From positions 62,001-126,000 of the forward strand of contig NZ_CABFMD010000033.1 in NCBI RefSeq assembly GCF_901875555.1: DNA of 64,000 nucleotides, written 5' to 3'. The notes under the pieces were generated by a model. It did not search any database and had not been told where the DNA came from. It worked only from the letters and a program-made list of their open reading frames with translations. Every line of letters starts with the position of its first letter. The first letter of the stretch is position 1. Below, piece after piece: positions 19,223-26,667 of this stretch. This DNA is from Streptococcus parasanguinis (lineage in GTDB: Bacteria > Bacillota > Bacilli > Lactobacillales > Streptococcaceae). The position numbers were made by a program, and so were the translations under genes.

Positions 19223-20146
19223 TTACAAGAAGCGTTCTCTTGCCTTATTGATTAAGTCAGCTGCTTCTTTTGCAATCGCCAGATCTTCTTCATGCAAGGG
19301 TTCGAGTGGGGCTCTTACAGAGCCAAGATCTAATTTTTCATTTAAACGGAGAATTTCTTTGATCACTGCATAAAGATTTGCTCGTCCACTGACCATCTTA
19401 TAAATGACATCATTGATCGCATATTGCAATTCTTTAGCTGTTTCAAAATCGGATTCTTTGATCAATTCATTTAATTTCAAGAACAAATCAGGCATCACCC
19501 CGTAAGTACCACCAATTCCAGCTTTTGCGCCAATAACACGACCACTAATGAACTGTTCATCTGGTCCATTAAAGACAATATGGTCATCTCCTCCATCAGC
19601 TACAAACATTTGAATATCTTGTGTTGGCATAGATGAATTTTTCACCCCGATCACCCGTGGATTCTTGCGCATTTCAGCATAAAGATCGCGCGTGAGGGTG
19701 GTACCAGACAGTTGCGGAATATTATAAATGATAAAATCTGTATTTGGTGCAGCCTTGCTCATGTCATTCCAATAGCGAGCAATCGAATAGGCAGGAAGAC
19801 GGAAGTAAATAGGTGGGATCGCTGCAATAGCATCTACTCCCAAGCTTTCAGCATGCTTAGCAAGTTCAACGCTATCTTTGGTATTGTTACATGCGACATG
19901 GGCAATAACGGTTAGTTTTCCTTTCGCAACCGCCATCACATTCTCTAAAATCAACTTGCGATCTTCCACGCTAAGATAAATACATTCTCCAGAAGAACCG
20001 TTGACATAGACCCCTTGTACCCCTTTGTCAATATGGTATTGCGTCAAGGCACGGACTCTTTCTGGACTCACTTCACCATTTTCATCATAGCAAGCATAAA
20101 ACGCTGGAATAACACCTTCATATTTTTTCAAATTTGCATTTGTCAT
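19223..20146 (-). CDS. nanA: N-acetylneuraminate lyase
   Basis: 307 residues, a DapA-family TIM barrel. It cleaves Neu5Ac to ManNAc and pyruvate. The Schiff-base Lys169 is in VIGVKNSS, the catalytic Tyr141 in FIIYNIP, and the carboxylate-binding GSSGE motif is at 50-54. It begins 16 bp after nanE and shares its promoter. Confidence 0.95.
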   Translation of the reverse strand: MTNANLKKYEGVIPAFYACYDENGEVSPERVRALTQYHIDKGVQGVYVNGSSGECIYLSVEDRKLILENVMAVAKGKLTVIAHVACNNTKDSVELAKHAESLGVDAIAAIPPIYFRLPAYSIARYWNDMSKAAPNTDFIIYNIPQLSGTTLTRDLYAEMRKNPRVIGVKNSSMPTQDIQMFVADGGDDHIVFNGPDEQFISGRVIGAKAGIGGTYGVMPDLFLKLNELIKESDFETAKELQYAINDVIYKMVSGRANLYAVIKEILRLNEKLDLGSVRAPLEPLHEEDLAIAKEAADLINKARERFL

Positions 20147-20162
20147 TTGGAGACCTCTTTCT

Positions 20163-20837
20163 TTATTTTGTTGCTTCTACAAATTTTTTTGTAATTAGTT
20201 GTGGACGTGTAATAGCAGATCCTACGACAACACTATAGGCACCTAGCTCCAAGACCCTACGGACTTTATCAGGGGTATCGATGTTGCCTTCTGCAATTAA
20301 TGGATGAGATAGTTTACTCAGGGCCTTGCGAATAATTTCAAAGTCATTTGATTCGATTTTATTGCCCTGACTTTGCTTGGTGTAGCCCACCAAGGTCGTT
20401 CCAATAAAATCAAAACCTAATTGGTCAGCCGTCAACATTTCATCAATGGTGGAACAATCTGCCATCCATAATTGATCCGGGTATTTTTCCTTTGCTTTTT
20501 GGAAAAATTCTTTCAAGCTTTCGCCATTTGGTCGTGTAGAAGTTGTGGCATCTATCGCAATGATATCCGGACGAACCGTCATGAGTTCATCTACCTCTTT
20601 CATAGTTGCCGTGATATAAACATCTGCATCTTGGTAATCTCGTTTGATGATCCCAATGATCGGTAAATCCACCGCTTTTTGAATTGCTGCAATATCAACA
20701 ACCGAATTGGCACGAATTCCAGATGCTCCTCCTTCCTTGGCAGCCACTGCCATACGAGCCATAATAAAATCACTATGCAATGGTTCGTCTGGTAGAGCTT
20801 GACACGATACAATCAGCTTATGCCGTAACTCTTCCAT
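20163..20837 (-). CDS. nanE: N-acetylmannosamine-6-phosphate 2-epimerase
   Basis: 224 residues, a TIM-barrel enzyme that converts ManNAc-6-P to GlcNAc-6-P. Typical motifs are GASGIRANSV, PIIGIIKRDY, IDATTS and IAEGNIDTP. It is the first gene of the nanE-nanA-symporter operon, with a clear promoter upstream. Confidence 0.96.
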   Translation of the reverse strand: MEELRHKLIVSCQALPDEPLHSDFIMARMAVAAKEGGASGIRANSVVDIAAIQKAVDLPIIGIIKRDYQDADVYITATMKEVDELMTVRPDIIAIDATTSTRPNGESLKEFFQKAKEKYPDQLWMADCSTIDEMLTADQLGFDFIGTTLVGYTKQSQGNKIESNDFEIIRKALSKLSHPLIAEGNIDTPDKVRRVLELGAYSVVVGSAITRPQLITKKFVEATK

Positions 20838-20865
20838 GATTTAATCACCTGCTTCTTTTTTGAAT

Positions 20866-20879
20866 TGTAAGCTCTTACA
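20866..20879. promoter_or_regulatory. cre-like palindrome at the nanE transcript start
   Basis: TGTAAG-CT-CTTACA. It fits the CcpA cre consensus except at the central CG. It could be a weak cre or an RpiR operator. Confidence 0.55.
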
Positions 20880-20885
20880 CCATTA

Positions 20886-20914
20886 ATCATAATACTTTAA
20901 ATATGTATTTTCAA
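20886..20914 (-). promoter_or_regulatory. nanE promoter
   Basis: Minus strand: TTGAAA, 17-bp spacer, TATGAT. The predicted transcript start falls next to the palindrome at 20866-20879. Confidence 0.75.
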
Positions 20915-20931
20915 TACTTTTGCTATACTTA

Positions 20932-20943
20932 GAAAGTACTTTC
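20932..20943. promoter_or_regulatory. Perfect palindrome upstream of the nanE promoter
   Basis: GAAAGTACTTTC, with near-symmetric flanks, about 18 bp upstream of the -35. A candidate RpiR-regulator site. The rest of the 470-bp gap to the divergent regulator is AT-rich, and I see no gene in it. Confidence 0.5.
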
Positions 20944-21226
20944 AAAAACATCTTAAATTTCCTATATTTTTATTGTATACCTATTTGATTTCATATACAA
21001 ATATTTTCCGTTAATTTTTACAAGTTCTTTATTATCAACTATTGAGAGAGGCTTATCTCCCGCCATTCATTTACTTCCTTATTTATTTCTTATAACTGCT
21101 ATTTAACCTATCCACTTTTTGGCCTTCTCATTCTGAAAGTAAATTTACTCTTGGGACTACTTTTAGATTCATTCATTTTCCCTTTAAATCCTGTTACTAG
21201 TTTCAATAGTTTTTACTTGCTTTTAC

Positions 21227-21256
21227 TTGAATAAAATGGTCTCCCCATGTTATAAT
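21227..21256 (+). promoter_or_regulatory. Promoter of the divergent RpiR gene
   Basis: TTGAAT, 18-bp spacer, TATAAT with TG extension (TGTTATAAT). Confidence 0.65.
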
Positions 21257-21313
21257 GTGTAATATATTATAGGAGTGTCCTGTTATTTCATTTCGCGAGA
21301 AAGGAGGACTGCT

Positions 21314-22153
21314 GTGAAACAAGATCAAGATTTACGCATGATTATCGCTAGCCATGAAACGGAATTGACAGATATGGAACGCGACATTGCCCGCTATTTT
21401 CTATCATCCGAAGCACGACAGCATTCCCTATCCTCGTCTCGCGTGACCAAATTGCTACATGTCTCAAAAGCCGCTTTGACCCGTTTTTCCCAAAAATGCG
21501 GGTTTACTGGCTATCGGGAATTTGTATACCATTTTAACGAAGAAGCGAAAGAGCAACAGCACGAGGAAGAGCATGATGAACTCACTCTCAGCGTCTTGCA
21601 ACGCTACCACCATGTCAGTAACGTTACTGAAAACTTCGTCAAAGACCCCCAATTGGAACATGTGGCAGACTTAATCGATCAGGCAGACCGGGTCTACTAC
21701 TTCGGGATCGGAAGTTCCAGCTTGGTAGCCCGGGAGATGAAAGTTCGCCTCATGCGACTCGGTGTGGCAGGGGAAGTCGTGACCGATCAGGACGGATTTA
21801 CCTGGACCACCAGTATTCTCGATTCCTCCTGCTTGGTCCTTGGATTTTCCTTATCGGGTAAGACAAACGCTATTACAGATAGTTTAGTGAAAGCCAAGGA
21901 AAACGGTGCAAAAACTGTCCTTGTAACGGCTAACCCTGCTTGTGTCCACCATGATTTTACTGAAGTAGTGCCTGCTGCTCCTCTTCCTAGCAATACCTAT
22001 ATTGATCGCATCTCAGCGGTCCTTCCTTTGCTGATTGTAGTCGACCTGATCTACGCCCATTTCCTCAGTAAAAATCGAGATGAAAAAGAGACGGTGTTTA
22101 ATCGCTATTGGGAAAACAAAAAGCTTTCTAATCAACGTTCCCGAAAATCTTAA
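21314..22153 (+). CDS. RpiR-family (HTH_6-SIS) regulator 2 of the nan cluster
   Basis: About 279 residues. HTH_6 with SRVTKLLHVSKAALTRFSQKCGF; SIS domain with VYYFGIGSSSLVAREMKVRL and LVLGFSLSGKTNAI. It is divergent from nanE, the usual place for the cluster regulator (NanR in pneumococcus). I chose the GTG at 21314 because AAAGGAGG lies 7 nt upstream. An earlier in-frame GTG has poor spacing. Confidence 0.87.
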   Translation: MKQDQDLRMIIASHETELTDMERDIARYFLSSEARQHSLSSSRVTKLLHVSKAALTRFSQKCGFTGYREFVYHFNEEAKEQQHEEEHDELTLSVLQRYHHVSNVTENFVKDPQLEHVADLIDQADRVYYFGIGSSSLVAREMKVRLMRLGVAGEVVTDQDGFTWTTSILDSSCLVLGFSLSGKTNAITDSLVKAKENGAKTVLVTANPACVHHDFTEVVPAAPLPSNTYIDRISAVLPLLIVVDLIYAHFLSKNRDEKETVFNRYWENKKLSNQRSRKS

Positions 22154-22171
22154 TATGGTCTCCCTATTTAA

Positions 22172-22211
22172 AAAGCAAGAAGGATGAGTTTTACCTCATC
22201 CTTCTTGCTTT
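22172..22211. terminator. Strong bidirectional terminator
   Basis: A 17-bp near-perfect stem (AAGCAAGAAGGATGAG / CTCATCCTTCTTGCTT) with A- and T-rich flanks. It serves the RpiR gene and the convergent membrane-protein gene. Confidence 0.85.
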
Positions 22212-22267
22212 GTTGATTCTTCTAAAGAAATATTTTTACTCTATGATGCTGAAACCATCTCATCTAT

Positions 22268-22654
22268 CTAAGCCATCTTTTGAGTCGCTTTTTCCTTTAC
22301 GACAAGCACAAAGCCAATAGAGCCGACGACGGCACCAAGCAAGATCCAATAGAGCACATCTGACGAAACAATTGGCCCTGCCAAGAGACGTGCTAATAAA
22401 AAGAGATCGATATACAGTCGGGTATCCCGGTAGAAGTTCCAATTGAAATGGTAGCTACCTTCTGGGTACTGACGTGTCGATACAGGCGGTTGAAAGACCT
22501 GCAGAAGAATCAAAATCCCAACAAAAGCAAGATAAGCTAGGCTAACTACCGAAAGCGGAGCCTGCATCATCAAAGCTACAGCTGCTAAAAGCAAGACCAA
22601 GAGCCAGAAATGGAAGTCCATCCAGAATTCATGATGATAACGAAACCGTTTCAT
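22268..22654 (-). CDS. Hypothetical membrane protein with four TM segments
   Basis: 128 residues. Hydrophobic segments lie near 16-31, 34-52, 80-95 and 98-118, with a polar loop (FQPPVSTRQYPEGSYHFNW) between the second and third. I do not recognise a named family. It has its own -10 (TATAAT region near 22.70 kb) and RBS AAAGGTG, so it is probably separate from the AT-rich locus upstream. Confidence 0.7.
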   Translation of the reverse strand: MKRFRYHHEFWMDFHFWLLVLLLAAVALMMQAPLSVVSLAYLAFVGILILLQVFQPPVSTRQYPEGSYHFNWNFYRDTRLYIDLFLLARLLAGPIVSSDVLYWILLGAVVGSIGFVLVVKEKATQKMA

Positions 22655-22762
22655 AAGATCACACCTTTCTATTATGTAATCGTTTCCTGCACTTATATTA
22701 TAAGACTATAATAGGTTATTTACAAGCAATATGAAGCGAAATTTATCAATTTATATATGATA

Positions 22763-23257
22763 TTAATTTTCTATCATTTTATTAATCCACTCAGATAAAA
22801 CATCATCTTCATGTAATATTTCGTATGCCCCATCTTTTTTAAAATATAACAAAGCAGGTACTCCATCTATACTAAATTTTTGATAAAACTCCTGTATTCT
22901 AGGATTTTTTGAATCTGACTCAGTATCTAAATAGTAGACTTTGTTATTTGACTTTAATAAAAGCTCATTTAACATTGGCACAAACTCTCTACAAAATGGA
23001 CAAGATTCTCTGCCTATATATACAAAACTGTTATTTTTTAAATTTCTATCTATGATATTTCCAGCACTTACTTTTGTATAATTTGTTACTATAGAGCGAT
23101 ATAATCTTTTCATTTTTAATTCATAATCTTTATCGATTTCAACTTTTGTTAATTGTAAATTTTCTTTATCAGCCAATCCTGATGATAAAACACAAGCATT
23201 TAACTGGCATAGAAGAATAATACCTAGCATTAATTTACTAAATTTCTTAAAATTCAT
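22763..23257 (-). CDS. Thioredoxin-fold lipoprotein (bacteriocin-accessory-like)
   Basis: 164 residues from ATG 23257. A lipoprotein signal with lipobox LNAC (Cys22) is followed by a thioredoxin-like domain with the redox motif CPFC at 86-89 and a cis-Pro loop GVPALLYF near 132. This suits an extracytoplasmic thiol oxidase or isomerase and resembles the accessory proteins found with disulfide-bonded bacteriocins. It follows the four-cysteine protein gene on the same strand and is probably cotranscribed. No strong RBS is seen for the chosen start; ATG 23269 is an alternative. Base composition is much more AT-rich than in flanking operons. Confidence 0.78.
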   Translation of the reverse strand: MNFKKFSKLMLGIILLCQLNACVLSSGLADKENLQLTKVEIDKDYELKMKRLYRSIVTNYTKVSAGNIIDRNLKNNSFVYIGRESCPFCREFVPMLNELLLKSNNKVYYLDTESDSKNPRIQEFYQKFSIDGVPALLYFKKDGAYEILHEDDVLSEWINKMIEN

Positions 23258-23331
23258 TTCACGAACCATATTAATAATAACAAACAAAGGAGGATTATTT
23301 TAACGTAATCTTATAAACTATTTCCTTTTAA

Positions 23332-23655
23332 TCATACATTATAGCACTTGTACGCTACGTTACCAAGTTCTCTAATTACAGATATCCACCCACCAGCTGG
23401 GGACACAGCAACTCCAAACAAAGACCAAATACAATCTATTTGTCGTTGAGTCAAATGAGCTGAAGCATTACCATCTTTGAGACAATAGCGCTTATAGGTT
23501 GAACTGTTTTTATTCATATCTCCACAAACACCACGGTCCCGTGAAATTGTTGCTTCAATGGGCTTTATAGCATTGGCACTAACCGGAGATACAAAAGATC
23601 CTATTAAGGAGAATCCTATAATCGAAAGAAGTATCATTTTTTTAATATTTTTCAT
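23332..23655 (-). CDS. Secreted four-cysteine small protein (candidate bacteriocin or effector)
   Basis: 107 residues. An excellent Sec signal peptide has n-region MKNIKKM, a hydrophobic core, and SANA as the likely cleavage site after residue 29. The ~78-residue mature part has Cys44, 58, 75 and 104, enough for two disulfides. A hydrophobic, Gly-containing stretch (IWSLFGVAVSPAGGWISVI) could insert in membranes. RBS GAAGGTG. I recognise no family. The neighbouring CPFC lipoprotein and the RRNPP-like regulator suggest a quorum-controlled secreted peptide such as a bacteriocin, but this is inference, and no immunity gene was identified. Confidence 0.75.
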   Translation of the reverse strand: MKNIKKMILLSIIGFSLIGSFVSPVSANAIKPIEATISRDRGVCGDMNKNSSTYKRYCLKDGNASAHLTQRQIDCIWSLFGVAVSPAGGWISVIRELGNVAYKCYNV

Positions 23656-23681
23656 ATCATCACCTTCTCTACTTAATTGTT

Positions 23682-23711
23682 AAATTAGTATTTTTAATCA
23701 ACTAAAAATAC
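23682..23711 (-). promoter_or_regulatory. Hairpin between the micro-ORF and the four-Cys gene
   Basis: TTAGTATTTTTA/TAAAAATACTAA, 12 bp, with the micro-ORF stop in its loop region. No T tract follows on the minus strand, so it is more likely an attenuator or processing/stability structure than a terminator. Confidence 0.55.
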
Positions 23712-23744
23712 TAAAGATAGTACAGTTACAATTACTCCCAACAT
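23694..23744 (-). CDS. 16-residue hydrophobic micro-ORF (candidate signalling or leader peptide)
   Basis: The ATG is preceded 9 nt upstream by a perfect AAAGGAGG. The product MLGVIVTVLSLVFLVD is strongly hydrophobic and acidic-ended. It sits directly between an RRNPP-like regulator and the secreted-protein gene, in the same orientation. Its size and character recall ComS and other short pheromones read by Rgg-like regulators, but it could be a leader peptide controlling the next gene. The RBS is the strongest in this locus, which argues that it is translated. Confidence 0.5.
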   Translation of the reverse strand: MLGVIVTVLSLVFLVD

Positions 23745-23791
23745 CTGGCTTATCCTCCTTTATTCGCTTTCGATAGTAATAGTATCACTTT

Positions 23792-23838
23792 AAAAATAAA
23801 ATGGACATGACATAAATGTCATGTCCATTTTATTTTTA
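23792..23838. terminator. 22-bp perfect bidirectional hairpin terminator
   Basis: AAAATGGACATGACAT and its complement around a 2-nt loop, with A5 and T5 flanks. The stop codon of the HTH/TPR regulator lies inside the stem. Confidence 0.85.
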
Positions 23839-24730
23839 TATGTTTTTCCATTTCTTTTTTTATTTTATTTTCAAGATCAAATTCGCCAAATGAATGAGCA
23901 CAAACCATCGCTTGGTGATAAAATACTTTTGCTTTTTCTATATCTTTTTCCACGTAGAATGCATAGGTTCCTTTCATCATATCTATACCCGGCTGTTGTT
24001 GAAAATATTGAGTTTCTTGGACTAATTTATCCAATTCATTTATATATGGACCCAACTGCTCATAATCTTCATCTTGATATAAGATAGAAGTCATCGCTAT
24101 CAAATTTCTGGTTATTAAATATAGGCTCGTTTTATCAGATGAATCTTTGGAAGCAATCATTTTATCAACTAAAACCATGGCATCTCTTTTATCCTTGGCT
24201 CTCGCGAGACATTTGAACAAAAATAATTTGATGATTAATAGATCATTTTGAGAAAATTCTTTTTTAGTCATCAATTGCCCAAAATATTCCTCAATCAAAT
24301 TTTCTCCATATTCAGCTTTCTCAGTTGAAAAAACATTTAACGCTGCATCTACAGCTTCAATAGCAACTTGTTCCTCTTCTGGTAAATCTTCAAAATACGA
24401 TTCGTAAATCTCATCAAAATAGGATTCCTTTAGTCTTATCCGTTCTTCGTCCCCATATGTCATAAAATGAGTAACTAGAAATTTCAACTCTAGATATCTA
24501 CGAGGTAACACCGCTTTATCATGATCTACAATATTCGATACTGGAATACCCAGCATATTCGCAATATATTCTAATTTTTTTAAGCTAGGCAAAGACTCCC
24601 CCTTTTCAATACGTACTAACTGACGAACTGTTAATTCACTTTCATCGTTACAAAGTACTTCTCTCGTCAACCCCTTTTCTTCTCTTAATCGTCTTAGTTT
24701 TTTCCCAATTTCACTTTTTATATCTCTCAT
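23819..24730 (-). CDS. RRNPP-like HTH/TPR regulator
   Basis: 303 residues. An XRE-type HTH (about 5-62: LRRLREEKGLTREVL...VRQLVRIEKGESLPSLKKLEYIANMLGIP) is followed by a helical TPR-like C-terminal domain. The layout and length match PlcR/Rgg/TprA-type quorum-sensing regulators that bind secreted or internal peptides. Just downstream on the same strand are a micro-ORF and a secreted small protein, which may be its signal and target. It is AT-rich like the rest of the locus, suggesting acquisition as a unit. Confidence 0.85.
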   Translation of the reverse strand: MRDIKSEIGKKLRRLREEKGLTREVLCNDESELTVRQLVRIEKGESLPSLKKLEYIANMLGIPVSNIVDHDKAVLPRRYLELKFLVTHFMTYGDEERIRLKESYFDEIYESYFEDLPEEEQVAIEAVDAALNVFSTEKAEYGENLIEEYFGQLMTKKEFSQNDLLIIKLFLFKCLARAKDKRDAMVLVDKMIASKDSSDKTSLYLITRNLIAMTSILYQDEDYEQLGPYINELDKLVQETQYFQQQPGIDMMKGTYAFYVEKDIEKAKVFYHQAMVCAHSFGEFDLENKIKKEMEKHIKIKWT

Positions 24731-24743
24731 CTCTTAATCCTCT

Positions 24744-24775
24744 GAAAAAGGGCTAGAAGTTACCTCCCAGCCCTA
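24744..24775 (-). terminator. Terminator of the adhA-like gene
   Basis: Minus-strand stem AGGGCT...AGCCCT followed by five Ts. It separates adhA from the HTH/TPR regulator. Confidence 0.75.
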
Positions 24776-24809
24776 CTAAAAAAACTATGAACAAAGAGTA
24801 ACTCCCACC

Positions 24810-25862
24810 TTATTCACTGATGTCATTTTCGATAATCACCTTGAGTGCATGGTTTTCACCCGCGTGTTTAAAGACATCATAGGCTTTTTCAACTTCTGAG
24901 AGTTTGAAGTGGTGGGTGATGAGTTTGGTTGCATCGATCTTGCCTGATTTCAAGACATTGAGCAACATTTCAGTGGTATTAGCATTAACAAGACCAGTGT
25001 TAAGGGTAATGTTCTTGATCCACAAATCATCCAAATTGAAGCTAACTGGTTTTCCGTGGACGCCGACATTGGCGATGTGACCACCGACAGAGATGACGTT
25101 TTGGCAGACATCAAAGGTAGCAGGATAACCCACACATTCCATAGAAATATCAACCCCACGACCATCCGTCACATCATTGATAAAGGCCTTGATTTCAGCG
25201 ATATCACTGGAGCAGATGGTGTGAGTTGCCCCAAATTTCTTAGCTGCTTCAAGACGAGATTCAGACAAGTCCACCATGATAATCGTAGCAGGTGAGAAGA
25301 ACTGAACGGTCAAGAGAGCCGCAAGGCCGATCGGACCAGCTCCAACGATACAGACATTGTCCCCTGGTTTCACATGAGATGGAAGCACCCCAATTTCATA
25401 AGACGTTGGGAGAATGTCTGAGAGCATGACCAAGGCTTCGTCATCCACAGTTTCAGGCGCATGATAAAGACTGCCATCCGCATGTGGAATATGGACATAT
25501 TCTGCTTGGGTTCCGTTGATCAAGTGACCCAAAATCCAGCCACCATCTTCACAGTGAGAAGGTAGGCTACGCTTACAGTAATAGCAGGTATTACAAGCTG
25601 TGACACAAGAGATGATAACCTTGTCCCCCACCTTGAAGTTGGTAACTGCATCACCGACTTCTTCAACAATTCCAATTCCTTCGTGACCTAAAATCGTGCC
25701 TTCTTTACAAGCCGGAACATCTCCTCCTAGGATGTGAAGGTCTGTCCCACAGATGGTTGTTTTTAAGACACGTACAATCGCATCCGTTGGGTTTTTGATT
25801 CCTGGTTTTGGTTGGTCGATTAGTTGCAGATTGCCTGCAGATACATAGGTTGCAGCTTTCAT
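24810..25862 (-). CDS. adhA: Zinc-dependent alcohol dehydrogenase (MDR family)
   Basis: 350 residues. Catalytic zinc ligands are in TTICGTDLH and GHEGIGIVEEVG. The structural zinc lobe is CVTACNTCYYCKRSLPSHC. The NAD-binding motif is VGAGPIGLAA. It reduces aldehydes to alcohols or the reverse with NAD(H). I chose MKAATYVSAG (ATG 25862) because AAAAGGAG precedes it. A longer in-frame start has no RBS. The promoter carries a cre and a Rex-type site, like adhE nearby, which fits fermentative control. The gene symbol is assigned by context and family. Confidence 0.9.
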   Translation of the reverse strand: MKAATYVSAGNLQLIDQPKPGIKNPTDAIVRVLKTTICGTDLHILGGDVPACKEGTILGHEGIGIVEEVGDAVTNFKVGDKVIISCVTACNTCYYCKRSLPSHCEDGGWILGHLINGTQAEYVHIPHADGSLYHAPETVDDEALVMLSDILPTSYEIGVLPSHVKPGDNVCIVGAGPIGLAALLTVQFFSPATIIMVDLSESRLEAAKKFGATHTICSSDIAEIKAFINDVTDGRGVDISMECVGYPATFDVCQNVISVGGHIANVGVHGKPVSFNLDDLWIKNITLNTGLVNANTTEMLLNVLKSGKIDATKLITHHFKLSEVEKAYDVFKHAGENHALKVIIENDISE

Positions 25863-25913
25863 AAGCGACTCCTTTTCTTTGTTGGTTTGATAAACCATGT
25901 TCTGTTTGTTACT

Positions 25914-25931
25914 TTGTGAATATTATAACAT
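25914..25931. promoter_or_regulatory. Rex-type operator at the adhA promoter
   Basis: TTGTGAATATTATAACAT: 2 mismatches to the 18-bp Rex consensus (TTGTgAA-N4-TTcACAA). It overlaps the -10 (25922-25927, TATAAT on the minus strand). Confidence 0.6.
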
Positions 25932-25950
25932 ATCAAGTAAACGCTTACAA
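25922..25950 (-). promoter_or_regulatory. adhA promoter overlapped by a perfect cre
   Basis: TTGTAA, 17-bp spacer, TATAAT with TG extension. The cre AGTAAACGCTTACA (25936-25949) matches the CcpA consensus fully and covers the -35, so repression by CcpA is expected. Confidence 0.8.
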
Positions 25951-25993
25951 TATTTTATGAGCACATTTTTAAAAGTTTTTTTGAGCAAACAAA

Positions 25994-26025
25994 AACATTC
26001 CTCTTATCTATACCAGAGGAATGTT
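25994..26025 (-). terminator. Terminator of the three-gene unknown operon
   Basis: Stem AACATTCCTCT/AGAGGAATGTT with five Ts on the minus strand, abutting the stop codon of the last gene. Confidence 0.85.
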
Positions 26026-26352
26026 TCAATCACCTTGTTCTAATTGTTGGCGCTGCTTATAGTATTCTTGCTGCTCGCGCTCACGCTCTTCTTCTAAGCG
26101 CTCTTCATAACGCTTGAGTTCTGCCTCAAACTCTTCTTGCAAGGCAAATAAACGCTCCAAGCCACTTTGAGCTTCCGCACTGGGGGCTTGAAAATGCAGG
26201 GCACTCAGCCAGTCTACTAAATTTTCTGTATGTTGGCGGACATCCATACGCATATCCGCATAATCCCACTCCAACTCGCTAAGTTTCTGGTTGAAGCGGT
26301 GATGTCGATCTTCTAGTTGTTCTAATTCACTATTTCCTGAATGGTACATCAC
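26026..26352 (-). CDS. Hypothetical coiled-coil protein (108 aa)
   Basis: No family recognised with certainty. The N-terminal half has a predicted helix (QLEDRHHRFNQKLSELEWDYADM). The C-terminal third is a highly charged coiled coil (EAELKRYEERLEEEREREQQ). There is no signal peptide. Its start overlaps the preceding gene by 4 bp, so translation is coupled. Size and helix pattern recall small partner proteins of type VIIb LXG toxins (DUF3958/Lap2-like), but no LXG gene or EssC lies in the window. Confidence 0.65.
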   Translation of the reverse strand: MMYHSGNSELEQLEDRHHRFNQKLSELEWDYADMRMDVRQHTENLVDWLSALHFQAPSAEAQSGLERLFALQEEFEAELKRYEERLEEEREREQQEYYKQRQQLEQGD

Positions 26353-26654
26353 ATACCTCCTTTAATCGGACTCATGAAAATCGGCTTTTTCACTGATTTC
26401 AGTGCGGTTTCTGCCGCGTCCGCTGCTCCTCCTGTAAATCCATCTTTCAAATCACTAACTAGAGTCATTGTGGCAAAAGTGCGCATCTTTTCGGATTGAC
26501 CGCTCAAAGTCACCTGCAAACTCATCCCTTCTAACATCATCAAGGCTTTTTGCGTTGCAATCAAACTCCGAATCGCAATCCGCTCTTGCTCCTTTTTAAT
26601 CTCTCGATGGAGCTCCTCAATGCGTTCTCTATCCTCTCCCAGGATTTCTAACAT
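26349..26654 (-). CDS. Hypothetical helical protein (101 aa)
   Basis: Middle gene of the three-gene operon. The N-terminal charged helix (EDRERIEELHREIKKEQERIAI) is followed by a mixed Ala/Gly/Met-rich part ending PIFMSPIKGGM. No TM segment, signal peptide or known motif. It starts 13 bp after the preceding stop and runs 4 bp into the next gene. Confidence 0.65.
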   Translation of the reverse strand: MLEILGEDRERIEELHREIKKEQERIAIRSLIATQKALMMLEGMSLQVTLSGQSEKMRTFATMTLVSDLKDGFTGGAADAAETALKSVKKPIFMSPIKGGM

Positions 26655-26667
26655 CTTTTTCTCCTAC

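Noticed and set aside
20866..20879. Palindrome at nanE as a certain cre site
   Set aside because: The central CG of the CcpA consensus is missing, so it is kept only as cre-like.
23250..23310. Plus-strand AAAGGAGG near 23.29 kb as the RBS of another small gene
   Set aside because: No start codon lies at suitable spacing and the following frame closes at once.
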